From an uncultured Neglectibacter sp. (GTDB lineage Bacteria > Bacillota > Clostridia > Oscillospirales > Acutalibacteraceae), in the NCBI GenBank assembly GCA_937958185.1, contig CALFFN010000001.1, positions 1 through 21,462 on the forward strand: DNA of 21,462 nt, in the 5' to 3' direction. The translations under genes and the position numbers were made by a program. Of this stretch, positions 12,167-21,434 are shown piece after piece (position 1 is the stretch's first letter; each line of letters begins with the position of its first letter). The notes beneath the pieces are model-generated. The model was not told the origin of the DNA. It searched no databases and was given only the letters and a program-made list of their open reading frames with translations.

Positions 12167-13366
12167 ATGAACTATCAGTTTTCAGACCGTGTGCAGGGCT
12201 TGAAGCCCTCGGCGATCCGGGAAATATTGAAAAATTCCTCCGCGCCGGGCATTATCCCCCTGTCTGCCGGCAATCCCGCGCCGGACGCGTTCCCCGCGGA
12301 AGAAATTCGCCGCATTTCCGCCGAGCTGCTGGAAAGCACCCCTATCGAAGCGCTGCAATACAGCGTCACCGAGGGGTATACGCCCCTGCGGGAGCATTTG
12401 CGTACCTATATGGAGCGAAAGCACCATGTGGGCACGGAGAACGATGAGATATTGATCACCAGCGGCGCCCAGCAGGTCATGGACCTGCTGACAAAGACCC
12501 TCTTAAACGAGGGGGACACCGTGCTGTGTGAAGCCCCCAGTTTTATCGGCTCCCTGAACACCTTCCGCTCTTACCGGGCGAAGCTCAGGGGGATTCCCGT
12601 GGAGGAGGACGGCATTGATATTGAAAAGCTGCGGCAGGCGCTGGAAACGGAGCGGAACGTCAAATATCTTTACACTATTCCCAATTTCCAGAACCCCTCC
12701 GGCATTACCATGAGCCTGGAAAAGCGGAAGCAGGTCTACGAGCTGTGCCGGGAGCACAACGTGGTCATTTTGGAGGATAACCCTTACGGCGACCTGCGCT
12801 TTGCCGGCGAGGACCTGCCCTCCATCAAATCCTTTGATACGGAGGGGCTCGTGGTGTATGCCGGGTCCTTTTCCAAAGTGGTGTCCCCGGGAATGCGGGT
12901 GGGCTACGCCATCGGACCAAAAGAGGTCATTCAGAAAATGGTGGTCTGCAAGCAGGGGGAGGACGTGCATTCCAATATTTGGGCGCAGATCGTCTGCCAC
13001 CGCTTTATGACGGAATGCGATTACGAAGCCCACTTGAACCGTCTGCGGGAAATTTACCGCCGGAAAAGCGGCGTGCTGCTTGATGCCATGAAGCAGCATT
13101 TTGAGCCGTTGATCTCCTGGAGCCGTTTTGAGGGCGGTCTGTTTGCCTGGTGCACCCTGCCGGGCAAAATCAATATGCTGGATTTCGTGCGGAAAGGCGC
13201 GGAGCGGAAGGTCTGCGTGGTGCCGGGAACAGCGTTTTTGACAGACGAGACCCAGCCCTGCCATTCCTTCCGCGTCAATTTTTCTACCCCCACCGACGAG
13301 CAGCTTGCCAGGGGAATTGAGATTCTGGGCAGGTTGGGGAAAGAAATGCTGGGCGCCGGCTGCTAA
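12167..13366 (+). CDS. PLP-dependent aminotransferase (fold type I), probably aromatic
   Basis: The 399-residue enzyme belongs to the class I/II aminotransferases of the MocR/LysN (2-aminoadipate-like) branch. It has SAGNPAPDAFP (about 31-41), the substrate/PLP segment QYSVTEGYTPLREHL, TSGAQQVMDL, PNFQNPSG, the PLP-contact DNPYGDLRF, and the Schiff-base lysine Lys237 in SFSKVVSPGMRVGY. It transfers amino groups between an amino acid and a 2-oxo acid. The Trp T-box directly upstream and trpS downstream suggest tryptophan or another aromatic amino acid as substrate; this is inference from context. The ATG at 12167 follows AAAGGAG (12154-12160) by 6 bases; an earlier in-frame ATG at 12074 lies inside the T-box and is rejected. 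It is the first gene of the unit. Confidence 0.88.
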   Translation: MNYQFSDRVQGLKPSAIREILKNSSAPGIIPLSAGNPAPDAFPAEEIRRISAELLESTPIEALQYSVTEGYTPLREHLRTYMERKHHVGTENDEILITSGAQQVMDLLTKTLLNEGDTVLCEAPSFIGSLNTFRSYRAKLRGIPVEEDGIDIEKLRQALETERNVKYLYTIPNFQNPSGITMSLEKRKQVYELCREHNVVILEDNPYGDLRFAGEDLPSIKSFDTEGLVVYAGSFSKVVSPGMRVGYAIGPKEVIQKMVVCKQGEDVHSNIWAQIVCHRFMTECDYEAHLNRLREIYRRKSGVLLDAMKQHFEPLISWSRFEGGLFAWCTLPGKINMLDFVRKGAERKVCVVPGTAFLTDETQPCHSFRVNFSTPTDEQLARGIEILGRLGKEMLGAGC

Positions 13367-13419
13367 AAAACATCGCGGGTAAGAACCGAAAAAATATGCT
13401 TTACAAAGGAGAATTTCAT

Positions 13420-14433
13420 ATGGAAACCATTTTGACCGAACAGAAAAAAAGAGTGCTGAGTATGTACCAGTGCACCGGGATATTCACCCTGGGGAATTAT
13501 CTGGGGGCGATCCGCAACCACGTCCGCCTGCAGGACGAATACGAGTGCATTTACGCCTTGGCAGATTTACATGCCATCACCGTCCGGCAGGAGCCTGCCG
13601 CGCTGCGGAAATACACGCTGTCTGCCTATGCGTATCTGCTGGCAATGGGTATCGACCTAAGTAAGACCATTCTGTTTATCCAGAGCCAGGTGCCGGAGCA
13701 CGCCCAGCTGGCGTGGGTGCTGAACTGCTATACCCAGTTCGGCGAGCTGTCCCGCATGACCCAGTTCAAAGACAAATCCGCGAAGCACGCGGACAATGTA
13801 AACGCCGGGCTGTTCACCTATCCCTGCCTGATGGCGGCGGATATCCTGCTGTACCAGGCGGACTATGTGCCTGTGGGCGCGGACCAGAAGCAGCACGTGG
13901 AGATCGCCCGGGACATTGCCGAGCGCTTCAACGGGCTTTACAGCCCCACCTTTACGGTGCCCGAGCCACTGATCCCCAAGCACGGCGCAAGGGTCATGTC
14001 CTTGCAGGACCCCACCAAGAAGATGTCCAAATCCGATGAAAACATGAACGGCACCATTTTGATGACCGACGACCCGGACACCATCATGCGCAAATTCAAA
14101 CGGGCAAAGACCGACAGCGATTCCTGCGTGCGCTACGGCGAGGGCAAGGAGGGCATCAATAACCTGATGGACATTTATTCCTGCGTGACGGGGAAGACCA
14201 TGGAGGAAATCGAGCGGGAATTTGACGGCAAGGGCTATGGGGACTTTAAGCCTGCCGTAGCGGAGGCCGTCATCGACGAGCTGCGCCCCATTCAGGAGGA
14301 ATACGCCCGGCTGATGGCGGATAAGGAGTATTTGGAGCGGTGCTATACCGGGAACGTCCCCAAAGCCCGGCACATTGCCCATAAGACGCTGCAAAAGGTC
14401 ATGAAAAAGATCGGCTATGTGCTCTTGAAATAA
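13420..14433 (+). CDS. trpS: Tryptophanyl-tRNA synthetase
   Basis: This 337-residue class I synthetase charges tRNA-Trp in the cytosol. The HIGH-type motif is TLGN (23-26) in TGIFTLGNYLGA, and KMSKS (201-205) is intact in DPTKKMSKSDEN. Other family marks are ADLHAIT, the MAADILLY-x-ADYVPVG-x-DQ-x-QH active-site stretch, and NGLY. Length is normal (about 330). One oddity is QCTG (17-20) where QPTG or QPSG is usual. The ATG at 13420 follows AAAGGAG closely, while the upstream in-frame ATG at 13396 has no site. It lies 53 bp after the aminotransferase and 18 bp before addB, so it should share the Trp-responsive leader. Confidence 0.96.
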   Translation: METILTEQKKRVLSMYQCTGIFTLGNYLGAIRNHVRLQDEYECIYALADLHAITVRQEPAALRKYTLSAYAYLLAMGIDLSKTILFIQSQVPEHAQLAWVLNCYTQFGELSRMTQFKDKSAKHADNVNAGLFTYPCLMAADILLYQADYVPVGADQKQHVEIARDIAERFNGLYSPTFTVPEPLIPKHGARVMSLQDPTKKMSKSDENMNGTILMTDDPDTIMRKFKRAKTDSDSCVRYGEGKEGINNLMDIYSCVTGKTMEEIEREFDGKGYGDFKPAVAEAVIDELRPIQEEYARLMADKEYLERCYTGNVPKARHIAHKTLQKVMKKIGYVLLK

Positions 14434-14451
14434 AAACAGGAGGAACCTGCC

Positions 14452-17400
14452 GTGCTGCAATTTGTATTGGGACGCGCCGGAAGCGGAAAAACAGAATATC
14501 TGCGGAAGCTGCTGGCGGAGCGCAGCAAAAGCGGCGAAGCCGGGCTTATCATGCTTGTCCCGGAGCAGTATTCCTTTGAAACGGAAAAAGCCATGCTGAA
14601 ACTCTGCGGCGCGGCGCGGGCGAATACCGTACAGATCTACAGCTTCACCAGGCTCGCAGAGGCAGTGTTCCGCAAAGAGGGCGGCGCGGCTGGGCGCAGG
14701 CTCAGCGACGGCGGCAGGAGGATCCTCATGTCCTCCGCGCTGGCTGCCTGTGAGGACCAGCTGGAAGTCTATCAAAAATCCGCCCAAAGCGGCAGGGTGA
14801 CGGACATCATGCTGGCGGCGGTCAATGAGATGAAAATGTGCGGCATTTCCCCCATGCAGCTGTCGGAGACCGCCCGGCGGCTGGGGGATACGGGCTTAGG
14901 GAAAAAGCTTTCGGAAATCGCCCTGCTGTACGGCGCCTTTGAAGCGCTGGTAGAAGCCTCCTATCTGGATTCCCGGGACGATCTGACCCGGCTGGCGGAA
15001 GCCCTGCAGACCAGCGAGTTCTTCCGGGGCTGTACGGTGGCGGTGGATTCCTTTGAGGGCTTTACCGCCCAGGAGACCGCCGTGCTGACCCAGATCATGC
15101 GGAAAGCGGAGCATGTGGCGGTGTCCCTCTGCACCGACGGACGGGAGCAGGGCGGCACGGGGCTGTTTACCCTGGTGGAGCGCACCAGGAGCAGGCTGCT
15201 GCGGGTGGCGGCGGAATACGATATCCCGGTACAGCCGCCAATTATGCTGACTGATGCGCCCCGGTTCCACAACGAAAACCTGAAGCTGCTGGAAGTCCAG
15301 CTTTTTTCCGGAGACGAGCTGCTGCCCTCTCCCGACCACGAGGGCGTGGAAATTTTTGAAGCCCGGGACGTGTACGAGGAAGCGGAGTTCGTAGCCGCGA
15401 CGATCCGCCGGCTGACGGAGGAAAGGGGCTGGCGGTACCGGGACTTTTCCGTGATCTGCCGCACGCCGGAGCAGTATTACGGCAGCCTTGACGTGGCGCT
15501 GAAAAAACGGGGCATTCCCAGCTTTGTGTCGGAACCCTCCAAGGTGGACGCCGAGCCTGTCATGCGCTTTGCGCTGGAAGCCTTTGACGCGGTGCAGTCC
15601 GGCTTTGCCACGGACAGCCTGCTGGAAATGCTGAAAACCGGCGTATCCGGCTTTACGCCGGAAGAAATTTCCGATTTGGAGAACTATGTGTTCCTCTGGA
15701 AAATAGGCGGCTCCGGCTGGCGGGAGGAATTTATCCGCCACCCCCGTGGCTTTGGACAGCCGATGGAAGATACGGACCGGGAAACCCTTGCCTATCTGAA
15801 TGACCTGCGGCAGCGGCTGACCGCGCCCCTGCAAAGCTTTGCCGCTGCCACCCGGGACGCTTCCGGGGCGGAGATATCCCAGGCGGTGTACGATCTGCTC
15901 GCCGCCTACCGCATGGAGGACAATCTGCCCGCCTACTGCCGTTCCCTGGAAGAGGCGGGAGAAGACGGCCTGGCGGCAAAGCAGCTTCGGGTCTGGGAGC
16001 TGCTGATGGAGCTTCTGGACCAGTTCCACAGCATTCTGGGGGACAGGAAAACCTCCCGGGAGCGGTACGCGAAACTCTTGCGGGAGGTGGTCGCCGCGGA
16101 GGACGTTTCGGAAATCCCCCAAACGCTGGACGAGGTGCTGTTCGGAACGGCGGAGCAGGTGCGGCAGTCGTTGCCCAAGGCGGTGTTTTTGATCGGCTGC
16201 GCCCAGGGGGAATTCCCTTTGACCCCCAAAGCCTCCGGCGTATTTTCCGACGCGGAGCGCCGGGCGCTGATCGAATTGGAGCTGCCCCTGGGCGACCCCC
16301 TGGAGCAGAAGACCATAGAGGAACGGTATTTGGCGTATTCGGTGGCAAGCCTGCCCTCGGAGCTTTTGTTCCTCTCCTACCCCAAAAACGGGGGCGGTGA
16401 GGAAAAGGAGCCCAGCGAGCTGGTCTCCGCCGTGCGGGAGATTTTTCCCACTCTGGAGCCCATGCGTTTCCTGCCGGACGGATATTTTGCCAATTCCAGA
16501 GAAGCGGCGTTTTCCCGCATGGCAGCCCGGTTCCGGGAGAATACGGGGGAAGCGCAGGCTCTGCGGCTGCTGTTCCAAAACGACCCGGAGTACGCCGGAA
16601 GGCTGGAAGCGCTGGAACGTGCCGCCGGGCGCAGACCTGTCCGTATCGAGGACAGCGCCCTTGCCCGGCAGATTTTCGGCGGCGTGGGAAAAATGTTCCT
16701 GTCCCCCACGCAGGTGGAGCATTTCCACAGCTGCCCTTTCAAATATTTCTGCCGTTATGGCTTGAACGCCAAGGAGCGCCGTCCGGCAGAGGTGGACGTC
16801 ATGCAGTACGGCACATTGATGCACTATCTCTTTGAGCAGGTGTTCCGGCAGGGCGCGGCGGCGGTCCTGGAGCAGCCGGAGGACGGGCTGTTAAAGCAGG
16901 TGCAGGAGCTGATCCTCCAATATGCCCGGGAGAACATGGGCGGCGTGGAGTTGATGAGCGGCAGGGAAAAGTACCGGCTGGACAGAATGGCACAGTCCGC
17001 CTGCAAGCTGATCCGCCATGTGGGGGAAGAGCTGGAACAGAGCCGGTTCCAGCCCAAATATTTTGAGCTGGAGCTGGGAGAGGACAAGGCGTTCCCTCCC
17101 CTGCGCATCGAGACCCGGGACGGCACGCTGCTCACCGTAGGCGGCACCATAGACCGGGCGGATACGGTGGTGCTGGAGGACGGCAGGGAGTATGTCCGGG
17201 TCATCGACTACAAGACCGGCAAAAAGCTGTTCCGCCTTGCGGACGTGCTGTACGGCTTGAATATGCAAATGCTGGTGTATCTGGCGGCGCTGGTGGAAAG
17301 CGGGCAGGAATTTCCCGCGGGTATCCTTTATATGCCTGCCGCCGAGCCCTCTGTTTCCGTGGACAGGGGGGCGGACGAGGAAAAGATAAAGAAAGAAGCG

Positions 17401-17772
17401 GAGAAACAGCTCCGCATGAGCGGGCTGGTGCTGAGCAGCGACGAGGTCATTCGGGCGATGGAAGCCGGGGCAAAGGGGCGCTTTATCCCTGCCGCCCTGA
17501 AAAAGGACGGCGCCCTGACGGCGAACAGCTCCGTTTTGGACAGGGAAGCGCTGGGGCAGGTGCTGGAATATTCCAAGCGTCTCATCGCCTCCATGGGGGA
17601 AAAGCTGCTGGAGGGCTGCGTGGAAGCGGAGCCCACCATGGTCAACCAGAATGCCTGCCACTATTGCCCTTACGGCGCGGTGTGCGGCAGGGAATTTGGA
17701 GACAGGGACATGGTGCAGGATAAGTCGGACTCAGGGAAAGTCCTGGAAAAGATGAAAGAAGCTTTACGCTGA
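14452..17772 (+). CDS. addB: AddB: helicase/nuclease subunit B of the AddAB complex
   Basis: The 1106-residue AddB works with AddA to resect double-strand breaks and load RecA, the Firmicute counterpart of RecBCD. Walker A GRAGSGKT is at residues 7-14. The C-terminal nuclease carries GGTIDRAD and DYKTGK (Asp919, Lys921). The four iron-sulfur ligands are all present, Cys761, Cys1069, Cys1072 and Cys1078, with the family's C-x2-C-x5-C spacing at the end. Helicase motifs beyond Walker A are degenerate, as known for AddB. The start is GTG 14452, with AGGAGG (14438-14443) 8 bases upstream. The gap to addA is 25 bp. Coding is intact. Confidence 0.96.
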   Translation: MLQFVLGRAGSGKTEYLRKLLAERSKSGEAGLIMLVPEQYSFETEKAMLKLCGAARANTVQIYSFTRLAEAVFRKEGGAAGRRLSDGGRRILMSSALAACEDQLEVYQKSAQSGRVTDIMLAAVNEMKMCGISPMQLSETARRLGDTGLGKKLSEIALLYGAFEALVEASYLDSRDDLTRLAEALQTSEFFRGCTVAVDSFEGFTAQETAVLTQIMRKAEHVAVSLCTDGREQGGTGLFTLVERTRSRLLRVAAEYDIPVQPPIMLTDAPRFHNENLKLLEVQLFSGDELLPSPDHEGVEIFEARDVYEEAEFVAATIRRLTEERGWRYRDFSVICRTPEQYYGSLDVALKKRGIPSFVSEPSKVDAEPVMRFALEAFDAVQSGFATDSLLEMLKTGVSGFTPEEISDLENYVFLWKIGGSGWREEFIRHPRGFGQPMEDTDRETLAYLNDLRQRLTAPLQSFAAATRDASGAEISQAVYDLLAAYRMEDNLPAYCRSLEEAGEDGLAAKQLRVWELLMELLDQFHSILGDRKTSRERYAKLLREVVAAEDVSEIPQTLDEVLFGTAEQVRQSLPKAVFLIGCAQGEFPLTPKASGVFSDAERRALIELELPLGDPLEQKTIEERYLAYSVASLPSELLFLSYPKNGGGEEKEPSELVSAVREIFPTLEPMRFLPDGYFANSREAAFSRMAARFRENTGEAQALRLLFQNDPEYAGRLEALERAAGRRPVRIEDSALARQIFGGVGKMFLSPTQVEHFHSCPFKYFCRYGLNAKERRPAEVDVMQYGTLMHYLFEQVFRQGAAAVLEQPEDGLLKQVQELILQYARENMGGVELMSGREKYRLDRMAQSACKLIRHVGEELEQSRFQPKYFELELGEDKAFPPLRIETRDGTLLTVGGTIDRADTVVLEDGREYVRVIDYKTGKKLFRLADVLYGLNMQMLVYLAALVESGQEFPAGILYMPAAEPSVSVDRGADEEKIKKEAEKQLRMSGLVLSSDEVIRAMEAGAKGRFIPAALKKDGALTANSSVLDREALGQVLEYSKRLIASMGEKLLEGCVEAEPTMVNQNACHYCPYGAVCGREFGDRDMVQDKSDSGKVLEKMKEALR

Positions 17773-17797
17773 TTTTTCGGGAAAGGGGGAGAAGCCC

Positions 17798-20700
17798 ATG
17801 GCACAGACAAAATGGACGGACAGCCAGCAGGACGCCATCTCCGCCCGGCGGGGCACGGTGCTGGTAGCGGCGGCGGCAGGGTCCGGCAAAACGGCGGTGC
17901 TGGTGCAGCGGGCAATCGAGCGGCTGACAGACCCGGAGCACCCCACCACGGCAGACAGGCTGCTCATCGTCACCTTTACGAAAGCGGCGGCGGCGGAAAT
18001 GCGCGGGCGGCTGGAAAAGCGGCTTTTTGAGCTGCTGCGGCAGGACCCCGGCGACCCGCTGCTCCGGCGGCAGAGCATTTTGCTGTCTCAGGCGCATATC
18101 GGCACGGTGGACAGCTTTTGCGCCGAAATGCTCCGGGAATTTTTTCACCTGCTGGACATTTCCCCGGATTTCAAGATCGTGTCCGACAAGCAGGAGGAGG
18201 AGTTGATCTCCGCCGCCCTGAACGACGCCGTGACCGCCGCCTTTGAGCAGGGCAGTATCGGCGAGCTGGCAGACGCCTTCGCCGGGGAGCGGGACGACCG
18301 CCGCCTGATGGAAATGGCGCTGACCTTGTACCGTTTCATGCAGTCCCACCCCTTCCCGGAGCAGTGGCTGGGGGAAAAGGTGGCGCTGTATTTTGCGGGG
18401 GATACCTCCCAGTGGGAGGAGGAAATTTTGAGCTATGCCGGGGAAACGGCAGCCTACTGTGAACGGCTGTGCGCCGCCGGGCTTGAGGAAGCGGAAACCG
18501 CCGGAGAGGTGGGCGCCGCCTTTGCCCCCGCCTTGACCTCCGACCGTTTGAAATTGCAGGAGCTTCTGACCCTTTTGCGGGCAAAGGATTGGGACGGCAG
18601 CGTAGAGTTTCTGAAAAATCTCACCTTTCAGACCCGGGGAAGGCTCACAGGCTTTGACGATGACCCCGCAAAGCAGCGGCTGGAAGCCCTGCGGCAGGAA
18701 AGCAAGGATACCGTCAAGGACTTGTCCAGATATCTTTTCGGCAGCCGGGAGCAGTGCCGGGAGGAGCTGCGGGCGGCAGGACCGCTGATGCAGAGCCTGA
18801 TGGAGCTGACTCTGGATTTTTCCCGGCGGTACGACGAAAAGAAGCGGGAGAAAAATTTTCTGGATTACAGCGATCTGGAGCATTTTGCCATCAGGCTGTT
18901 CTTGACCCCCGACGGGCAGCGGACGGAAGCCGCCCGGGAGGTGGGCAGCCGCTTCGACGAGATCATGATCGACGAGTATCAGGATATCAATGAGGTACAG
19001 GATTCCCTGTTCCGCGCCGTGTCCCGGAACGGGGAGAACCTTTTCATGGTAGGCGACGTGAAGCAGAGCATTTACGGGTTCCGGCGGGCAATGCCGGAGC
19101 TGTTTCTGAACTGCCGCCGCTCCTTCCAAAAGTACGACAGGGCGCTGGACAGCTATCCTGCCTATCTGGTGCTGGACAGGAACTTCCGCTCCCGGCGGGA
19201 AGTGATCCACACGGTGAATTTTGTCTTTTCCCGGCTCATGTCCCAGGCGGCGGGGGAGATCGACTACACCGGCGAGGAACGGCTCATGTACGGGGCGGAA
19301 GCCGCTTATTCCGAAAAAGAGGGCTGTGAAACAGAGCTTGTGTTCCTGTCCCGCCCCACTGCCGTTCCGGCGGAGACGGCGGAGGGCGAATGGCTGGGGA
19401 AACGCATCAAGGAGCTGATAAGCTCCGGCTTTACCGTGACGGAAAACGGCGTGGAGCGCCCGGCAAATTACGGGGACTTCTGTATTTTGATCCGCAGCGC
19501 CAACAAGCATGCCCACGGGTATGCCATGGAGCTGCAAAAGCAGGGCATTCCCGCCAAGGCTTCCGTGACAGGCGGCTTTTTCTCCGCCGCGGAGATCGGC
19601 GTGATGGTGTCCTTTTTGCAGGTGATCGACAACCCCAATCAGGATATCCCCCTGCTTTCCGTGCTGATGAGCCCGGTGTACGGCTTTTCCCCGGACGACG
19701 CCGCCCGGCTCAGGGTAAAAAATAAAAAGGAAACCGTTTACGTCTCCCTGCTCCGCATGGCAGAAACAGAGGAACGCTGCGCCAATATCATTCGGGATAT
19801 CGGGCAGTACCGCGATCTGGCAGCCACCATGCCCTCCGACGCCTTTCTCACCCTGCTGTTTGAAAAGACCGGCTACCCGGACATGGTGCAGGCAATGGAG
19901 GGCGGCGAGGACAGGCTGCAGAACCTCCGGCAGCTGCTGGCATATGCCAAGGAGTATGAAAATTCCGGCTACCATGGGATTTCCGGCTTTGTCCGATTCC
20001 TGGACAGGCTGCGGCGGAACGATTCTGATTTACAGGCGGCGGAGGCTCCTGTAGAGCGGAGGAACGCCGTGTCCATCATGAGCATTCACAAATCCAAGGG
20101 GCTGGAATTTCCAATCTGCATTGTAGCAGGCTGTGCCAGAAGCTTTGTGTCGGACAGCCGGGCAGACGTGCTGCTGCACCCCAGGCTGGGGCTGGGGGTA
20201 AAATTGAAGGACGCCCGGCGTTCCGCCCGGTTTACCACCACCGCCCGGGAAGCCATTGCGTTGGCAACAGCCAGGTCCGCCGCGGCGGAGGAGCTGCGCG
20301 TGCTGTATGTCGCCATGACCCGCGCCAGAGAAAAGCTGATCCTGATCGGCTCCGGCGACAGGCTGGACAGGCTGCCGGAGAAGCTGGCGATGGAGGTCAC
20401 GGAGCAGGGGATCTCTCCCTATACTGTCCGCAAGGCAAAAAGCGCGGCGGAATGGCTCATGCTCTGCGCCCTGTGCCACCCGGACGGCGGCGCTCTGCGC
20501 AAGGCTGCCGGGGCAGGCGGTGGCGCGGTCTTCCGGGAGGACTATACCCCATGGAAGGTATCGCTGGAAACCTATGCCCCGCCGGAGCAGGAAGAAGCCC
20601 TGCCGGAAGCACGGCAGGAGGAAGCCTTGCCGGATATGGCGCTTTATGAGCGCCTGAAAGCGGAAATCGACTTTACCTATCCCTATGAGGAAGCTTTGGG

Positions 20701-21343
20701 GCTGCCGGTGAAGGTGGCGGCGTCCAGGCTGGCGGCAGAGCAGGGGGGGAGCAGGGAGCTGACCCTGTCCCGCCCGGCGTGGATGGGCGAAAAGGGCATG
20801 ACCCCCGCCGAGCGCGGTATCGCCCTTCACGAATTTATGCAGTTCGCGGATTTCTCCGCTGTACTGGAACGCCCGGAGCAGGAGCTTCAGCGGCTGGTGG
20901 AACATGCCTATCTCACGCCGGAACAGGCGGAAGCGGTGGATTTGCAGCGGGCAAAGGCTTTCCTCAATGACCCTTTGGGGCAGCGGGTGCTGCGCTCATC
21001 TCAAGTTTTGCGGGAACGGCGCTTTACCGCCATGATCCCCATGTCCCTTGCCGAGCCGGACCGCCCGGGCGCCGCCGGGGAATCGGTGATGCTGCAGGGC
21101 GCGGTGGACTGCACCTTTACGGAAGACAACAGGCTGTACATTATTGATTTCAAAACTGACCGCGTGAAAACTATGGAGGAGCTATGGGCGCATTACATGC
21201 CCCAGCTTCGCCTGTACGCGGCGGCGATGGAGCAGGTCTCCGGCATGGAGGTGGGGGAAATGTATCTTTACTCCACCCATTTGGGAAAGTCCTACGGCAA
21301 GCCTTACAGGGAAGTGCTTGCGGAAAGCGGCGCTACTGAATAA
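17798..21343 (+). CDS. addA: AddA: helicase/nuclease subunit A of the AddAB complex
   Basis: The 1181-residue AddA is a UvrD/Rep-type 3'-5' helicase fused to a RecB-type nuclease. Motifs in order are the Q-motif WT-x-x-Q (6-10), Walker A AAAGSGKT (25-32), TFTKAAAAEM (motif Ia), DEYQD (Asp392/Glu393, motif II), GDVKQSIYGFRRA (motif III), DRNFRS (IV), SIHKSKGLEFP (V), and VAMTRAREKL (VI). The nuclease motif is IIDFKTD with Asp1117 and Lys1119. Length matches the family (about 1200). The ATG at 17798 follows AAAGGGGGAG. It is the last gene of the unit, ended by the terminator at 21357-21390. No chi-like site analysis is possible from one locus. Confidence 0.97.
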   Translation: MAQTKWTDSQQDAISARRGTVLVAAAAGSGKTAVLVQRAIERLTDPEHPTTADRLLIVTFTKAAAAEMRGRLEKRLFELLRQDPGDPLLRRQSILLSQAHIGTVDSFCAEMLREFFHLLDISPDFKIVSDKQEEELISAALNDAVTAAFEQGSIGELADAFAGERDDRRLMEMALTLYRFMQSHPFPEQWLGEKVALYFAGDTSQWEEEILSYAGETAAYCERLCAAGLEEAETAGEVGAAFAPALTSDRLKLQELLTLLRAKDWDGSVEFLKNLTFQTRGRLTGFDDDPAKQRLEALRQESKDTVKDLSRYLFGSREQCREELRAAGPLMQSLMELTLDFSRRYDEKKREKNFLDYSDLEHFAIRLFLTPDGQRTEAAREVGSRFDEIMIDEYQDINEVQDSLFRAVSRNGENLFMVGDVKQSIYGFRRAMPELFLNCRRSFQKYDRALDSYPAYLVLDRNFRSRREVIHTVNFVFSRLMSQAAGEIDYTGEERLMYGAEAAYSEKEGCETELVFLSRPTAVPAETAEGEWLGKRIKELISSGFTVTENGVERPANYGDFCILIRSANKHAHGYAMELQKQGIPAKASVTGGFFSAAEIGVMVSFLQVIDNPNQDIPLLSVLMSPVYGFSPDDAARLRVKNKKETVYVSLLRMAETEERCANIIRDIGQYRDLAATMPSDAFLTLLFEKTGYPDMVQAMEGGEDRLQNLRQLLAYAKEYENSGYHGISGFVRFLDRLRRNDSDLQAAEAPVERRNAVSIMSIHKSKGLEFPICIVAGCARSFVSDSRADVLLHPRLGLGVKLKDARRSARFTTTAREAIALATARSAAAEELRVLYVAMTRAREKLILIGSGDRLDRLPEKLAMEVTEQGISPYTVRKAKSAAEWLMLCALCHPDGGALRKAAGAGGGAVFREDYTPWKVSLETYAPPEQEEALPEARQEEALPDMALYERLKAEIDFTYPYEEALGLPVKVAASRLAAEQGGSRELTLSRPAWMGEKGMTPAERGIALHEFMQFADFSAVLERPEQELQRLVEHAYLTPEQAEAVDLQRAKAFLNDPLGQRVLRSSQVLRERRFTAMIPMSLAEPDRPGAAGESVMLQGAVDCTFTEDNRLYIIDFKTDRVKTMEELWAHYMPQLRLYAAAMEQVSGMEVGEMYLYSTHLGKSYGKPYREVLAESGATE

Positions 21344-21356
21344 ATCACATAAAAAT

Positions 21357-21390
21357 ACCCCGCAGGGCAATGGCTCTGCGGGGTGTTTTT
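21357..21390 (+). terminator. Terminator of the trpS-addBA operon
   Basis: ACCCCGCAG (21357-21365) pairs with CTGCGGGGT (21376-21384), 9 bp, 10-nt loop, then GTTTTT. It lies 13 bases after the addA stop. Confidence 0.92.
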
Positions 21391-21413
21391 ATGGCGCCAT
21401 GAGGCGAAATAAA

Positions 21414-21434
21414 TCCCCCGGTTTTACCGGGGGA
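21414..21434 (-). terminator. Minus-strand terminator of an off-window gene
   Basis: TCCCCCGG (21414-21421) pairs with CCGGGGGA (21427-21434). On the minus strand the stem is followed by TTTATTT, so it probably ends a convergent gene lying to the right of the window. The remaining bases to 21462 show no gene. Confidence 0.6.

Noticed and set aside
14896..16824. 642-residue minus-strand open frame inside addB
   Set aside because: It is an antisense shadow of addB, with no recognisable domain or ribosome site.
17642..19975. 777-residue open frame on the minus strand inside addB/addA
   Set aside because: It lies antisense to two intact, motif-complete genes. Its composition (His/Gln/Gly/Pro-rich, no domains) is what GC-rich codons produce when read backwards.
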